In this document: positions 16,612 through 23,862 of the stretch, one piece after another
Layout of the letters: each line of letters starts with the position of its first letter
How positions within the stretch are numbered: the first letter of the stretch is position 1
Source of the DNA: Streptomyces sp. OR43
Lineage (GTDB): Bacteria; Actinomycetota; Actinomycetes; Streptomycetales; Streptomycetaceae
NCBI RefSeq assembly: GCF_008042275.1
Contig: NZ_RDBK01000043.1
Span: 3,821,922-3,866,762 of the forward strand
Length of the DNA: 44,841 nucleotides
Direction of reading: 5' to 3'
Notes under the pieces: generated by a model
Told to the model about the DNA's origin: nothing
Seen by the model: the letters and a program-made list of their open reading frames with translations, nothing else
Databases searched by the model: none
Program-made: the position numbers and the translations under genes

Positions 16612-18576
16612 GTGAATCAACGGAAACCGGCGCGCAGAACCGTTCTGGGCAGCTTCCTGCTCATGCCCGTGGTGTCCCTCATCGGTGCCTCCCCCGCCGC
16701 CGCAGAGGTCAACACAGCGCCTCCCGGCGTGGTGCCCGCGCTGCAGCAGTGGACCGGTGGCACCGGCAAGCTCACCCTGACCTCGTCGAGCCGCGTCGTC
16801 GTTCCCCGTGGCGCGTCGGCGGCTCTGAAGGCGCTGGCGGCCCAGGTTGCCGCCGAGGCCGCCGAACTGACCTCGCTCCGGCTCACCACGGCCACGGGAA
16901 ACCCTCGCGCGGGCGACATCCTCCTGCGCATCGATACCGCCGCCGACTTCGGCGCCGCGAAGAGTGAACTGCGCCCCGAGGCGTACCGCCTCACCGTGAC
17001 CGGCCGCTCCGCCGAGATCGTCGGCGGAGGCCGGCAGGGCGCGTACTACGGCACCCGCACTCTGCTGCAGTCGGTCCTCGGGTCCGCCGACCGCAGCAGC
17101 ATCCCGGTCGGCACCGCCGTGGACTACCCCGACTACGCCGTACGCGGTTTCATGCTCGATGTCGGGCGACGGTACTTCACGCCCGAGTTCATCAGGTCCT
17201 ATCTGCACTGGATGGGCTGGCTGAAACTCAACACCTTCCAACTGCACCTCAATGACAACGAGATCCAGGCACCGGACGGTGACTGGTCGCAGGCCGTCTC
17301 CGCGTTCCGGCTCAAGAGCGGCAATCCCGCCTTCGCCGGACTCGGCGCCGACCAGGGCTACACGCGGCAGGACTGGGACTCCTTCGAGAACACCGCCTCG
17401 GCCCATGGCGTCACCATCATCCCCGAGATCGATGCCCCTGCCCATGCGCGCGCCTTCGTCAGGTTCAAGCCCGAGATCGGGCTCGACGGCGGCAATTCCG
17501 ACCACCTCGACCTGAGCAATCCGGCCGCCACCGAGTTCATGAAGAGTGTCTATGCCGAGTTCGTGCCGTGGTTCCGCGGCCCGACGGTGCACATAGGCAT
17601 CGACGAGTACCCGGCGTCGCTGGTCTCGCAGTACAAGACGTACGTGAACACCATCGCCCCGTACGTACGGTCGCTGGGCAAGAAGGTCAATGCGTGGGGA
17701 AGCTTCAGCGCCATGTCGGGCGGCGGAGCGGGCTACGACACGAACATGGTGATCAACAGCTGGAACAACGGCTGGTACTCGCCCAAGGCGGCCGTCGCGG
17801 ACGGCTACAAGGTCATCAACTCCAACGACGGCCTGCTCTACGTGGTCCCGTTCGCGAACTACTACCACGGCCAGGGGCTGGACGGTCAGTACGTCTTCGA
17901 CAGCTGGGAACCGCACGTCTTCGGCGGAACCAGTGATCTCACCTTCCAGGATCCGATGCTCCTCGGCGCCATGCCGGCCGTGTGGAACGACCTCGTCCGC
18001 GCCACGTACACCGAACTCCAGGTCCACGGCCTGGTCGAGAAGAGCTTTGCCGCACTGGCCCAGAAGATGTGGTCCGGCTCTCGCGCAGGCACCAACTACG
18101 CCGCGTTCCTGAACCGGGTGGGCACTGTCGGCCAGGGACCGGGAACCGCGTACCTCCCCGACACGGTCGTCAAGCCCGAGCCGACGCCCGGAGACCTCGC
18201 CTTCAACAAGGCGGCAACGGCCTCCTCGTCGGAGACGGCGAGCCTGGTGCCGTCGAACGCGGTGGACGGCACCCCCCGTACGCGCTGGGCGAGCCAGTAC
18301 ACCGACGGTCAGTGGCTGAGCGTCGACCTCGGCAGCCGTCAGCCGTTCTCGAAGGTCAGCCTCGACTGGGAGTCGGCCTACGGCAAGGACTACGACATCC
18401 AGGTCTCCGACGACGGTGCGACGTGGCGGACCGTGGCGCAGCGCCGCGGCCTGGCCGCGGCCGGCGTCGACACGCTCACGTTCCCCGCCACCACGGCGCG
18501 CCATGTCCGCATGCAGGGCATCACCCGCGCCACCGGCTACGGCTATTCGATCTACTCCTTCGAGGTCCTGGCCTGA
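16612..18576 (+). CDS. Secreted beta-N-acetylhexosaminidase (GH20) with CBM32
   Basis: 654 residues from the GTG at 16612 (GGAGAG five bases upstream). The N-terminus RRTVLGSFLL with a hydrophobic run and ASPAAAE cleavage region looks like a Tat signal. A GH20b domain (residues about 45-170) precedes the GH20 barrel. The catalytic pair is Asp331-Glu332 in VHIGIDEYPAS, and NDNE lies near 214-217. The last 120 residues form an F5/8-type CBM32 module. It should release terminal N-acetylglucosamine or N-acetylgalactosamine from chitooligosaccharides or glycans outside the cell. The DasR-like site upstream fits aminosugar control. Confidence 0.9.
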   Translation: MNQRKPARRTVLGSFLLMPVVSLIGASPAAAEVNTAPPGVVPALQQWTGGTGKLTLTSSSRVVVPRGASAALKALAAQVAAEAAELTSLRLTTATGNPRAGDILLRIDTAADFGAAKSELRPEAYRLTVTGRSAEIVGGGRQGAYYGTRTLLQSVLGSADRSSIPVGTAVDYPDYAVRGFMLDVGRRYFTPEFIRSYLHWMGWLKLNTFQLHLNDNEIQAPDGDWSQAVSAFRLKSGNPAFAGLGADQGYTRQDWDSFENTASAHGVTIIPEIDAPAHARAFVRFKPEIGLDGGNSDHLDLSNPAATEFMKSVYAEFVPWFRGPTVHIGIDEYPASLVSQYKTYVNTIAPYVRSLGKKVNAWGSFSAMSGGGAGYDTNMVINSWNNGWYSPKAAVADGYKVINSNDGLLYVVPFANYYHGQGLDGQYVFDSWEPHVFGGTSDLTFQDPMLLGAMPAVWNDLVRATYTELQVHGLVEKSFAALAQKMWSGSRAGTNYAAFLNRVGTVGQGPGTAYLPDTVVKPEPTPGDLAFNKAATASSSETASLVPSNAVDGTPRTRWASQYTDGQWLSVDLGSRQPFSKVSLDWESAYGKDYDIQVSDDGATWRTVAQRRGLAAAGVDTLTFPATTARHVRMQGITRATGYGYSIYSFEVLA

Positions 18577-18686
18577 GCCGCACGGCCCGGCCTCTGCTCT
18601 CCCGGCGCACTCGGCACGGCCGCCCGCACGGCGAGCTACGGGGCCCGGATGCGCGAGGCGGCGGCCGGGCAGGCTAGTTTGCTCGG

Positions 18687-19127
18687 ATGAGTCTCCTTGA
18701 TGATGTGGCCGAGCGCGACGGCTGGCGATGCTGGGTGTGTGACGAAGCGGTCGACCCCGACGAGTCGGTGAACGACCCGCGGGGACCCAGCGTCGACAGC
18801 CGGACGGCCGACCGGAAGGCCAAGGTCGCCGAGCGGCTCGCCCATCGCGGGTGCAACACCCGCAAGGGGGCGGTCAAGGTGACCATCGCCTGGCCGGACC
18901 ACGTCTACGTGGTCGAACCCGCGCCGTTGATCACCGTGGCCGGGCGGCTGGAGCGCAAGGGGGGCCGCGAGATGGTGGGCCGTTGTCCGACCAGGCGGGA
19001 CGCCCAGGAGGCGGCGGACTGGCTGGTGGACCGGTTCTCCCGACTGGTACCGGGGCTGCCGGTGACGGCCGACATCGAGCCGGGCGGCGGCCAGTTCCTC
19101 GTCATCCTGGCCACCGGCCGCCGCTGA
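18687..19127 (+). CDS. Small HNH-like zinc-motif protein
   Basis: 146 residues. Residues 1-65 contain CWVC near the N-terminus and later AHRGCNTRKG, which matches the H-x2-C-N-x2-K-G end of HNH nuclease domains with a CxxC...C zinc arrangement. The C-terminal half (residues 66-146) is a small alpha/beta region I do not recognise. Nuclease activity is possible but unproven. A 40-bp tandem duplication covers its last codons and stop. Confidence 0.65.
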   Translation: MSLLDDVAERDGWRCWVCDEAVDPDESVNDPRGPSVDSRTADRKAKVAERLAHRGCNTRKGAVKVTIAWPDHVYVVEPAPLITVAGRLERKGGREMVGRCPTRRDAQEAADWLVDRFSRLVPGLPVTADIEPGGGQFLVILATGRR

Positions 19128-19177
19128 CCGGGCATCACTCGTCGTCCTGGCCACCGGCCGCCGCTGACCGGGCATCA
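19098..19177. repeat. 40-bp tandem duplication across a stop codon
   Basis: Two adjacent 40-bp units, 19098-19137 and 19138-19177, differ at one base (GTCATC versus GTCGTC). Each contains the last nine codons and TGA of the HNH-like gene. Translation ends at the first TGA, so the second copy is silent. Confidence 0.95.
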
Positions 19178-19431
19178 CCGGAACGGCCGCTCCCTTAGAG
19201 CGGGCGGGCGGCCCACACGGGCCCGTGCTCGCCGTACGGGGCCGTGGCCGACGGCGTAGACGCAGGGCGAACCGCCGGGCTTCCGATACACCGGTGCCGT
19301 CCGTGGCCTCGCGACCGGCCCCGCGCGCCACCCCGACTGCCGCGGCGCCCGAGGCGGCAGGTCAACCGGCTTCCGCTGCGCCCCGCGGCGGCGCGCTCAT
19401 GGCTCCGCCCGCGAACCGTCGGACGGAGGGA
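19128..19431. other. Convergent intergenic region
   Basis: A 304-base gap between convergent genes. It contains the second 40-bp repeat unit and a CACGGGCCCGTG palindrome at 19216-19227 that might form part of a terminator. No gene is supported. Confidence 0.5.
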
Positions 19432-20484
19432 TCACGGGTGCATGACGATCTTTCCCACATGCCCCCGGCGGGACAGTGCTTCCTGTGCCTGACCGGCCCG
19501 GTCCAGGGGGAAGACGGCGGCGATGACGGGCTCGATCTCGGCCCGGCGGGCCAGGCCCATGAGGAGGTCGAAGTGCGCCGGCGTGTGCATCGCGGAACCG
19601 ATGACCTGGGCGTTGTGCAGATAGAGCCGGCGCACATCCAAGGTCACACCGTATCCACCGAGCGCACCGGCGATGACCCACCGGCCCCCTTCACGCAGCA
19701 GCGGAAGCCCGTCGCTCACCAGCTCACCCGCCACGACATCGAGTGCGACGTCGATCCCCTCCGGCGCGACGGCGCGAATCTGCGCGGCGACGTCCCCTGC
19801 GCGGTCGATGACTTCGTGCGCGCCCGTTTCGCGCACCGCGTCGATCTTCGTCCCACTGCTGATGGCGATCACCCTGGCCCCGCGTGCGCGGGCGAGCTGC
19901 ACCAGCGCGAGGCCGACGCCGCCGGACGCTCCCGAGACCAGGGCGGTTTCTCCCTGCCTCAGCCGGCCTCGCTCGAGCATGCCCAGCGCCGTGCCGTAGG
20001 CGGTGGGCAGTGATGCCAGCTGGTCGTCCGTGAGCGGGGAGCCCGTCACGTCGTGCACCCGCTTCGCGGGCGCCGTCACGTACTCGGCGTATCCGCCGTC
20101 GCGTTCGCTCCCCATCAGGCCCACCGGGTTGGCGTCCGGCCCTTCGGCGTCGTAGATCGCGGGGTCGACGACCACTCGGCGTCCGACGAGACTCTCCCCC
20201 ACCCCGGCCCCGACGGCCAGGACCCGGCCGGCCACGTCGGCGCCCTGGATACGCGGGAAGTCGATCGGCCCCCGCCAGCCCGACAGCGCCTTCGGGTCAT
20301 CGGGACGGCCGTAGGCGCCCTCACGGGTCCACAGGTCGGTGTTGTTCAGCGCCACGGAGCCGACCTGGACCAGCACCTCCCCCGCCCGAAGCGTGGGGAC
20401 GGCGACCCTCGCCGGCTCAAGGACCTCCGGCCCTCCGTGCCTGGTGATGCGCACCGCTCGCATGGAATCGGACACACCCGTCAC
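19432..20484 (-). CDS. Quinone oxidoreductase-like medium-chain dehydrogenase
   Basis: 350 residues from the GTG at 20484, which follows GAGGAGG. It has a GroES-like N-terminal domain (MRAVRITRHGGPEVLE, ALNNTDLWTREG) and the NADPH-binding SGASGGVGLALVQLARARGA segment. The structural-zinc cysteines are absent, so it belongs to the zinc-independent NADPH:quinone reductase branch. It is divergent from a TetR regulator; the shared 70-base gap carries a clear inverted repeat, so repression by that TetR protein and induction by a reactive quinone or similar compound are likely. Confidence 0.88.
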   Translation of the reverse strand: MTGVSDSMRAVRITRHGGPEVLEPARVAVPTLRAGEVLVQVGSVALNNTDLWTREGAYGRPDDPKALSGWRGPIDFPRIQGADVAGRVLAVGAGVGESLVGRRVVVDPAIYDAEGPDANPVGLMGSERDGGYAEYVTAPAKRVHDVTGSPLTDDQLASLPTAYGTALGMLERGRLRQGETALVSGASGGVGLALVQLARARGARVIAISSGTKIDAVRETGAHEVIDRAGDVAAQIRAVAPEGIDVALDVVAGELVSDGLPLLREGGRWVIAGALGGYGVTLDVRRLYLHNAQVIGSAMHTPAHFDLLMGLARRAEIEPVIAAVFPLDRAGQAQEALSRRGHVGKIVMHP

Positions 20485-20504
20485 GTGAACCTCCTCGCAG
20501 GTAT

Positions 20505-20542
20505 ACTGATCGGTGAACTTCTTCCACCGTACACCGATCAGT
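20505..20542. promoter_or_regulatory. TetR operator dyad in divergent promoter
   Basis: ACTGATCGGTG (20505-20515) and CACCGATCAGT (20532-20542) are exact inverted copies 27 bp apart centre to centre. They sit between the divergent quinone oxidoreductase and TetR genes, covering both promoter zones. Confidence 0.8.
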
Positions 20543-20554
20543 GAAGGAATCGCC

Positions 20555-21130
20555 GTGCAGGCAGTGCGGCCTCTGACGCCGGCCGGCCGCCGCATCGTGG
20601 CCGCCGCCGACGAGTTGTTCTATCACCGCGGAATCACAGCGGTCGGCGTGGATCTGATCGCCGAGCATTCGGGCGTGACCAAGCGGACCCTGTACAACCA
20701 GTTCGGCTCGAAGGACCACCTCGTGGCGACCTACCTGGCGGAACGCGACCACCGCTGGCGGTCACTCGTCCGTGCCGCCGTCGACGCCTCCGACACTCCC
20801 GCCGAGGCCGTCACCGCACCCTTCGAGGCGCTGCGGAGCTGGAGCGGGACCAATACCCGCGGGTGCGCCTTCATCAACGCCCTGGCCGAGCTCCCGGACC
20901 CCTCACATCCCGCGCACCGCATCGCCGCTGACCAGAAGCTCTGGCTGCTGAACCTGTTCGGGGAACTCGCGGCCACGGCGGGCTGCGCGCACCCGGCCAC
21001 ACTCGCCACCCAGCTCCTCGTGCTGCACGAGGGCGCTGTCGCCACGCAACCCCTTCCCCTCGACACCCTCCCGGAGAGCACCGCGTTGGCACGGATCCTG
21101 GTTTGGTCCAGCACTTCACCCCGGCCGTAA
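20555..21130 (+). CDS. TetR-family transcriptional regulator
   Basis: 191 residues from the GTG at 20555 with GAAGGA upstream; a longer in-frame ATG at 20513 lies inside the operator and is less likely. The helix-turn-helix covers residues about 10-55, with GVDLIAEHSGVTKRTLYNQFGSKDHLVATYL typical of the family in shortened form. The C-terminal helical region forms a ligand pocket of unknown specificity. It probably represses itself and the divergent oxidoreductase. Confidence 0.9.
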   Translation: MQAVRPLTPAGRRIVAAADELFYHRGITAVGVDLIAEHSGVTKRTLYNQFGSKDHLVATYLAERDHRWRSLVRAAVDASDTPAEAVTAPFEALRSWSGTNTRGCAFINALAELPDPSHPAHRIAADQKLWLLNLFGELAATAGCAHPATLATQLLVLHEGAVATQPLPLDTLPESTALARILVWSSTSPRP

Positions 21131-21255
21131 CCGTCCGCGGCGCAGCTCCGTGCCGCCGTCCGGCCAGGCCCGGGCACGCCCGGCGCCCACGAGGGCCGGC
21201 CGGCACGGTCCGGCGCGCACCCCCGTCCCGCTTCTCTCTGTTTGGTACCTTTCAC

Positions 21256-21284
21256 TGGACACGAAATTCGATCGGATGTTCGTT
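21256..21284 (+). promoter_or_regulatory. SOS-type promoter of the upstream recA copy
   Basis: TGGACA (21256-21261) could serve as -35. CGATCGGATGTTCG (21269-21282) matches the actinobacterial LexA box CGAAC-N4-GTTCG with one mismatch. Spacing and base identity align with the promoter of the main recA at 25314 (about 18 of 30 positions), so the two promoters look homologous. Confidence 0.65.
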
Positions 21285-21372
21285 TTCAGGACCTCCGACA
21301 CGTCCGTTGTCGGCAGCAGACGCCCGCGTTCTCCGACGTGTGGCGCGCCACTCAATCGGACTGGTGAAGCAC

Positions 21373-22123
21373 ATGACAGGAACCGACCATGTGAAAGCGC
21401 TGGACGCCGCACTCGCACAGATCGAGCGGAAGTTCGGCAAGGGCGCGGTGATGCGCCTCGGCGAGCGGCCGAACGAGCCCATCGAGGTGATTCCCACCGG
21501 GTCCACCGCGCTGGACGTGGCGCTCGGTGTCGGCGGTCTGCCGCGCGGCCGTGTGGTGGAGGTGTACGGACCGGAGTCCTCCGGTAAGACGACGCTGACG
21601 CTGCACGCCGTGGCCAATGCACAGAAAGCCGGGGGCCAGGTGGCCTTCATCGACGCGGAGCACGCGCTTGATCCGGAGTACGCGAAGAAGCTCGGCGTCG
21701 ACATCGACAACCTCATCCTGTCCCAGCCGGACAACGGTGAGCAGGCCCTCGAGATCGTCGACATGCTGGTCCGCTCGGGCGCGCTCGACCTGATCGTCAT
21801 CGACTCCGTCGCGGCCCTCGTGCCGCGCGCGGAGATCGAGGGCGAGATGGGTGACTCGCACGTGGGTCTGCAGGCGCGTCTGATGAGCCAGGCGCTGCGG
21901 AAGATCACCGGTGCGCTCAGCCAGACGAGGACCACGGCGATCTTCATCAACCAGCTGCGCGAGAAGATCGGTGTGATGTTCGGCTCGCCGGAGACCACCA
22001 CCGGTGGCCGGGCGCTGAAGTTCTATGCCTCGGTGCGTCTGGACATCCGGCGGATCGAGACGCTGAAGGACGGTACCGACGCGGTCGGTAACCGCACCCG
22101 CGTCAAGGTCGTCAAGAACAAGG
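21373..22123 (+). pseudogene. Second recA copy, truncated at the 3' end
   Basis: The first 250 codons of recA, starting at an ATG at 21373. It keeps the N-terminal helix, Walker A GPESSGKT (66-73), Walker B LIVIDS and the L1/L2 loops. It lacks the remaining core strands and the whole C-terminal domain. Identity to the main recA is perfect over three long tracts, with about 25 differences confined to 21376-21434, 21615-21672 and 21910-21936. Several variants change residues, for example TGTDHV for AGTDRE and GALSQTR for SALNQSK. After 22123 the frame stays open through an azlC remnant into azlD, giving a 373-residue fusion ending at 22494. A working recombinase is unlikely; a dominant-negative or inert product is possible. 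Confidence 0.85.
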
Positions 22124-22126
22124 TAA

Positions 22127-22192
22127 GCGGAGAAGACGGCCGCGAAGACCCGGGTGGCGCCGAGCACCAGCGCTCAGGAGGACGGCCGATGA
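22127..22192 (+). pseudogene. azlC: Remnant of azlC (last 21 codons)
   Basis: Immediately after the recA homology, one frame reads AEKTAAKTRVAPSTSAQEDG plus Arg and a TGA that overlaps the azlD ATG (ATGA). This is what the tail of an upstream coupled gene looks like, and azlC normally precedes azlD. The frame is closed by TAA at the junction (22124-22126), so nothing else of azlC remains. Identification rests on position and coupling, not on a conserved motif. Confidence 0.55.
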
Positions 22193-22494
22193 ACGTCTGG
22201 ATCGCCATCGCGCTGACCGCCATCGGCTGTTACCTCGCCAAGCTCCTGGGGCTTCTGGTGCCGGCCGGCGCCCTGGAGCGTCCGGTCGTGCAGCGCCTGG
22301 CCGCCCTGCTTCCGGTGGCTCTGCTGGCTGCTCTGACCGCGCAGCAGGCCTTCGGTACCGGCCAGCACCTGGTACTCGACGCCAGGGGAGCCGGGCTCGC
22401 CGCCGCTGCCCTCGCCCTCGTGCTGCGTGCGCCCTTTCTCGTGGTCGTGGGGGTGGCCGTGGCCGTCACCGCCGGAGTACGAGCCCTCGGCTGA
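22189..22494 (+). CDS. azlD: AzlD-family branched-chain amino acid exporter subunit
   Basis: 101 residues, four hydrophobic segments (IAIALTAIGCYLAKLLGLLV, LAALLPVALLAALTAQQAF, GLAAAALALVLRAPFLVVV and a last helix), matching the small AzlD subunit. AzlD normally works with the larger AzlC membrane protein to export branched-chain amino acids or analogues. It has its own ribosome binding site (AGGAGG). AzlC is missing here, so transport function is doubtful. The frame is also continuous with the truncated recA upstream. Confidence 0.8.
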   Translation: MNVWIAIALTAIGCYLAKLLGLLVPAGALERPVVQRLAALLPVALLAALTAQQAFGTGQHLVLDARGAGLAAAALALVLRAPFLVVVGVAVAVTAGVRALG

Positions 22495-22570
22495 CCACGT
22501 CTTGCGCCGGCGCGGGACAGGGGCCCGGTTCCCTGGGCCGGGCACCGAGCCCATGGCCGGTGCCCGGTGG

Positions 22571-23485
22571 TCAGCCCAGGCCGCGCCCGTACGCCCGGAG
22601 CGTCTGCAGGGCTCTGAGCGTGACCAGGGGGCGCCCTTCCAGAGCGGTTCCCGGGGCCCACTGCCGCCAGGTCACGGGCCAGCCGCCGTCCGCCTGCTGC
22701 CCGGCCGCGAGATGGTCCAGCGCGCGGTCCATCTCCGCGTCGGTGAACCAGCGCCGGGCGAGCGACTCGGGCGCACGGGCGTAGTCGTATGGAAAGTGCT
22801 GCTCACCCAGCGCGTACCCGGGCGCCACGGGGGAGTCGGCGCGCCGCTCCGGGTCCAGGGCGACGAGCCGCTGGTCGCGCACCAGACGCCCGAGCCGGTC
22901 GGCAGCGGCCTCGGCCCGCGGCCGGTCCGGCGCACCGTCGAGGAAGGCGACCGCGGCCTCGATCTCGTAGGGATGCGACACCTCCAGGGCGTCGACGGCC
23001 GCCCAGCAGAAGTCCGTCGCCCGGAACAGCCAGGCATGCCACACCGAATTGCGGTGGAGCAGTCCGACGACGGGCCCGGTGACCAGGAGTTCGGCCGGTG
23101 GGTCGTCGATGACCGGGATGAACGGCGCGGCAGGGTAGCCGCGTTGCGTGGGGAGCAGAGCAGGTAAGGCGCCCTCCTTGGTGGACACGGCGGTCAGGAA
23201 TCGGCAGATCCGCTCCACCCGGAGCCCGCCGCAGCGATCGATGGAGTCGAGGACGCTCAGCGCGTGTGCCGTGTGGAGCGGCTGACTCACGGGGCCCCGC
23301 AGATCGGGTTCGAGCGCGTGACCGTATCCGCCGTCCTCGTTGAGGAAGGCGGCGAGCGCTGTTTCCACGGCGTCCGCACTTCCCTTCAGGAAGTGATGGG
23401 CGAACCGCCGCTGTTCCAGGACGCGGGCCGTGAGCCAGATGAACTGCTCGGCACGGTTGAGGGGACTTGTTCCGGTTCCAGCCAT
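22571..23485 (-). CDS. Prenyltransferase/squalene-cyclase-repeat-like protein
   Basis: 304 residues from the ATG at 23485. It is rich in helices and has repeats resembling the alpha-alpha barrel of terpene cyclases and prenyltransferase beta subunits, such as FLNEDGGYGHALEPD and QQADGGWPVTW. The DxDD motif of class II cyclases is not seen, so a catalytic role is not supported. Proteins of this kind commonly sit near recA in streptomycetes. Function unknown. Confidence 0.65.
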   Translation of the reverse strand: MAGTGTSPLNRAEQFIWLTARVLEQRRFAHHFLKGSADAVETALAAFLNEDGGYGHALEPDLRGPVSQPLHTAHALSVLDSIDRCGGLRVERICRFLTAVSTKEGALPALLPTQRGYPAAPFIPVIDDPPAELLVTGPVVGLLHRNSVWHAWLFRATDFCWAAVDALEVSHPYEIEAAVAFLDGAPDRPRAEAAADRLGRLVRDQRLVALDPERRADSPVAPGYALGEQHFPYDYARAPESLARRWFTDAEMDRALDHLAAGQQADGGWPVTWRQWAPGTALEGRPLVTLRALQTLRAYGRGLG

Positions 23486-23564
23486 GCACCGACCGTAGGA
23501 CGGCAAACGCTCTCGGCAAGGCCGGGCGGCCAGGCTGCACTCTCAGGAGCGGGATACTGGTGGC

Positions 23565-23759
23565 ATGCGGTTGACGATTTTCTGGGAACGGATGGCGGAC
23601 CACTTCGGCGCGGGGTACGCCGACTCCTTCGCGCGCGACCATGTGATGGCCGAGCTCGGCGGGCGCACCGTGCGGCAGGCACTGGACGCGGGATGGGAGG
23701 CCAAGGACGTCTGGCGTGGGGTGTGCGCGGCCGTGGACATCCCCGCGGACAAGCGCTGA
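23565..23759 (+). CDS. DUF3046 small protein
   Basis: 64 residues: MRLTIFWERMADHFGAGYA at the start and DVWRGVCAAVDIPADKR at the end, the compact DUF3046 family of actinobacteria. No function is known. It consistently lies upstream of recA in this group, which is the case here. Confidence 0.88.
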   Translation: MRLTIFWERMADHFGAGYADSFARDHVMAELGGRTVRQALDAGWEAKDVWRGVCAAVDIPADKR

Positions 23760-23862
23760 AGCGCGTCGAGGTGGTGTGGCGGGCAGGCCGTGGCCGGTGC
23801 GCCCGGGCAGCGGGCGAAGGGGTGCGCGACCCGGTGTCCACGGAGTAGGCGAGACTTGCTCC

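Noticed and set aside
21373..22123. Treating the upstream recA as a simple assembly duplicate
   Set aside because: It has three blocks of fixed differences, a different promoter, and a clean junction with azlC/azlD sequence. An assembly copy would be identical.
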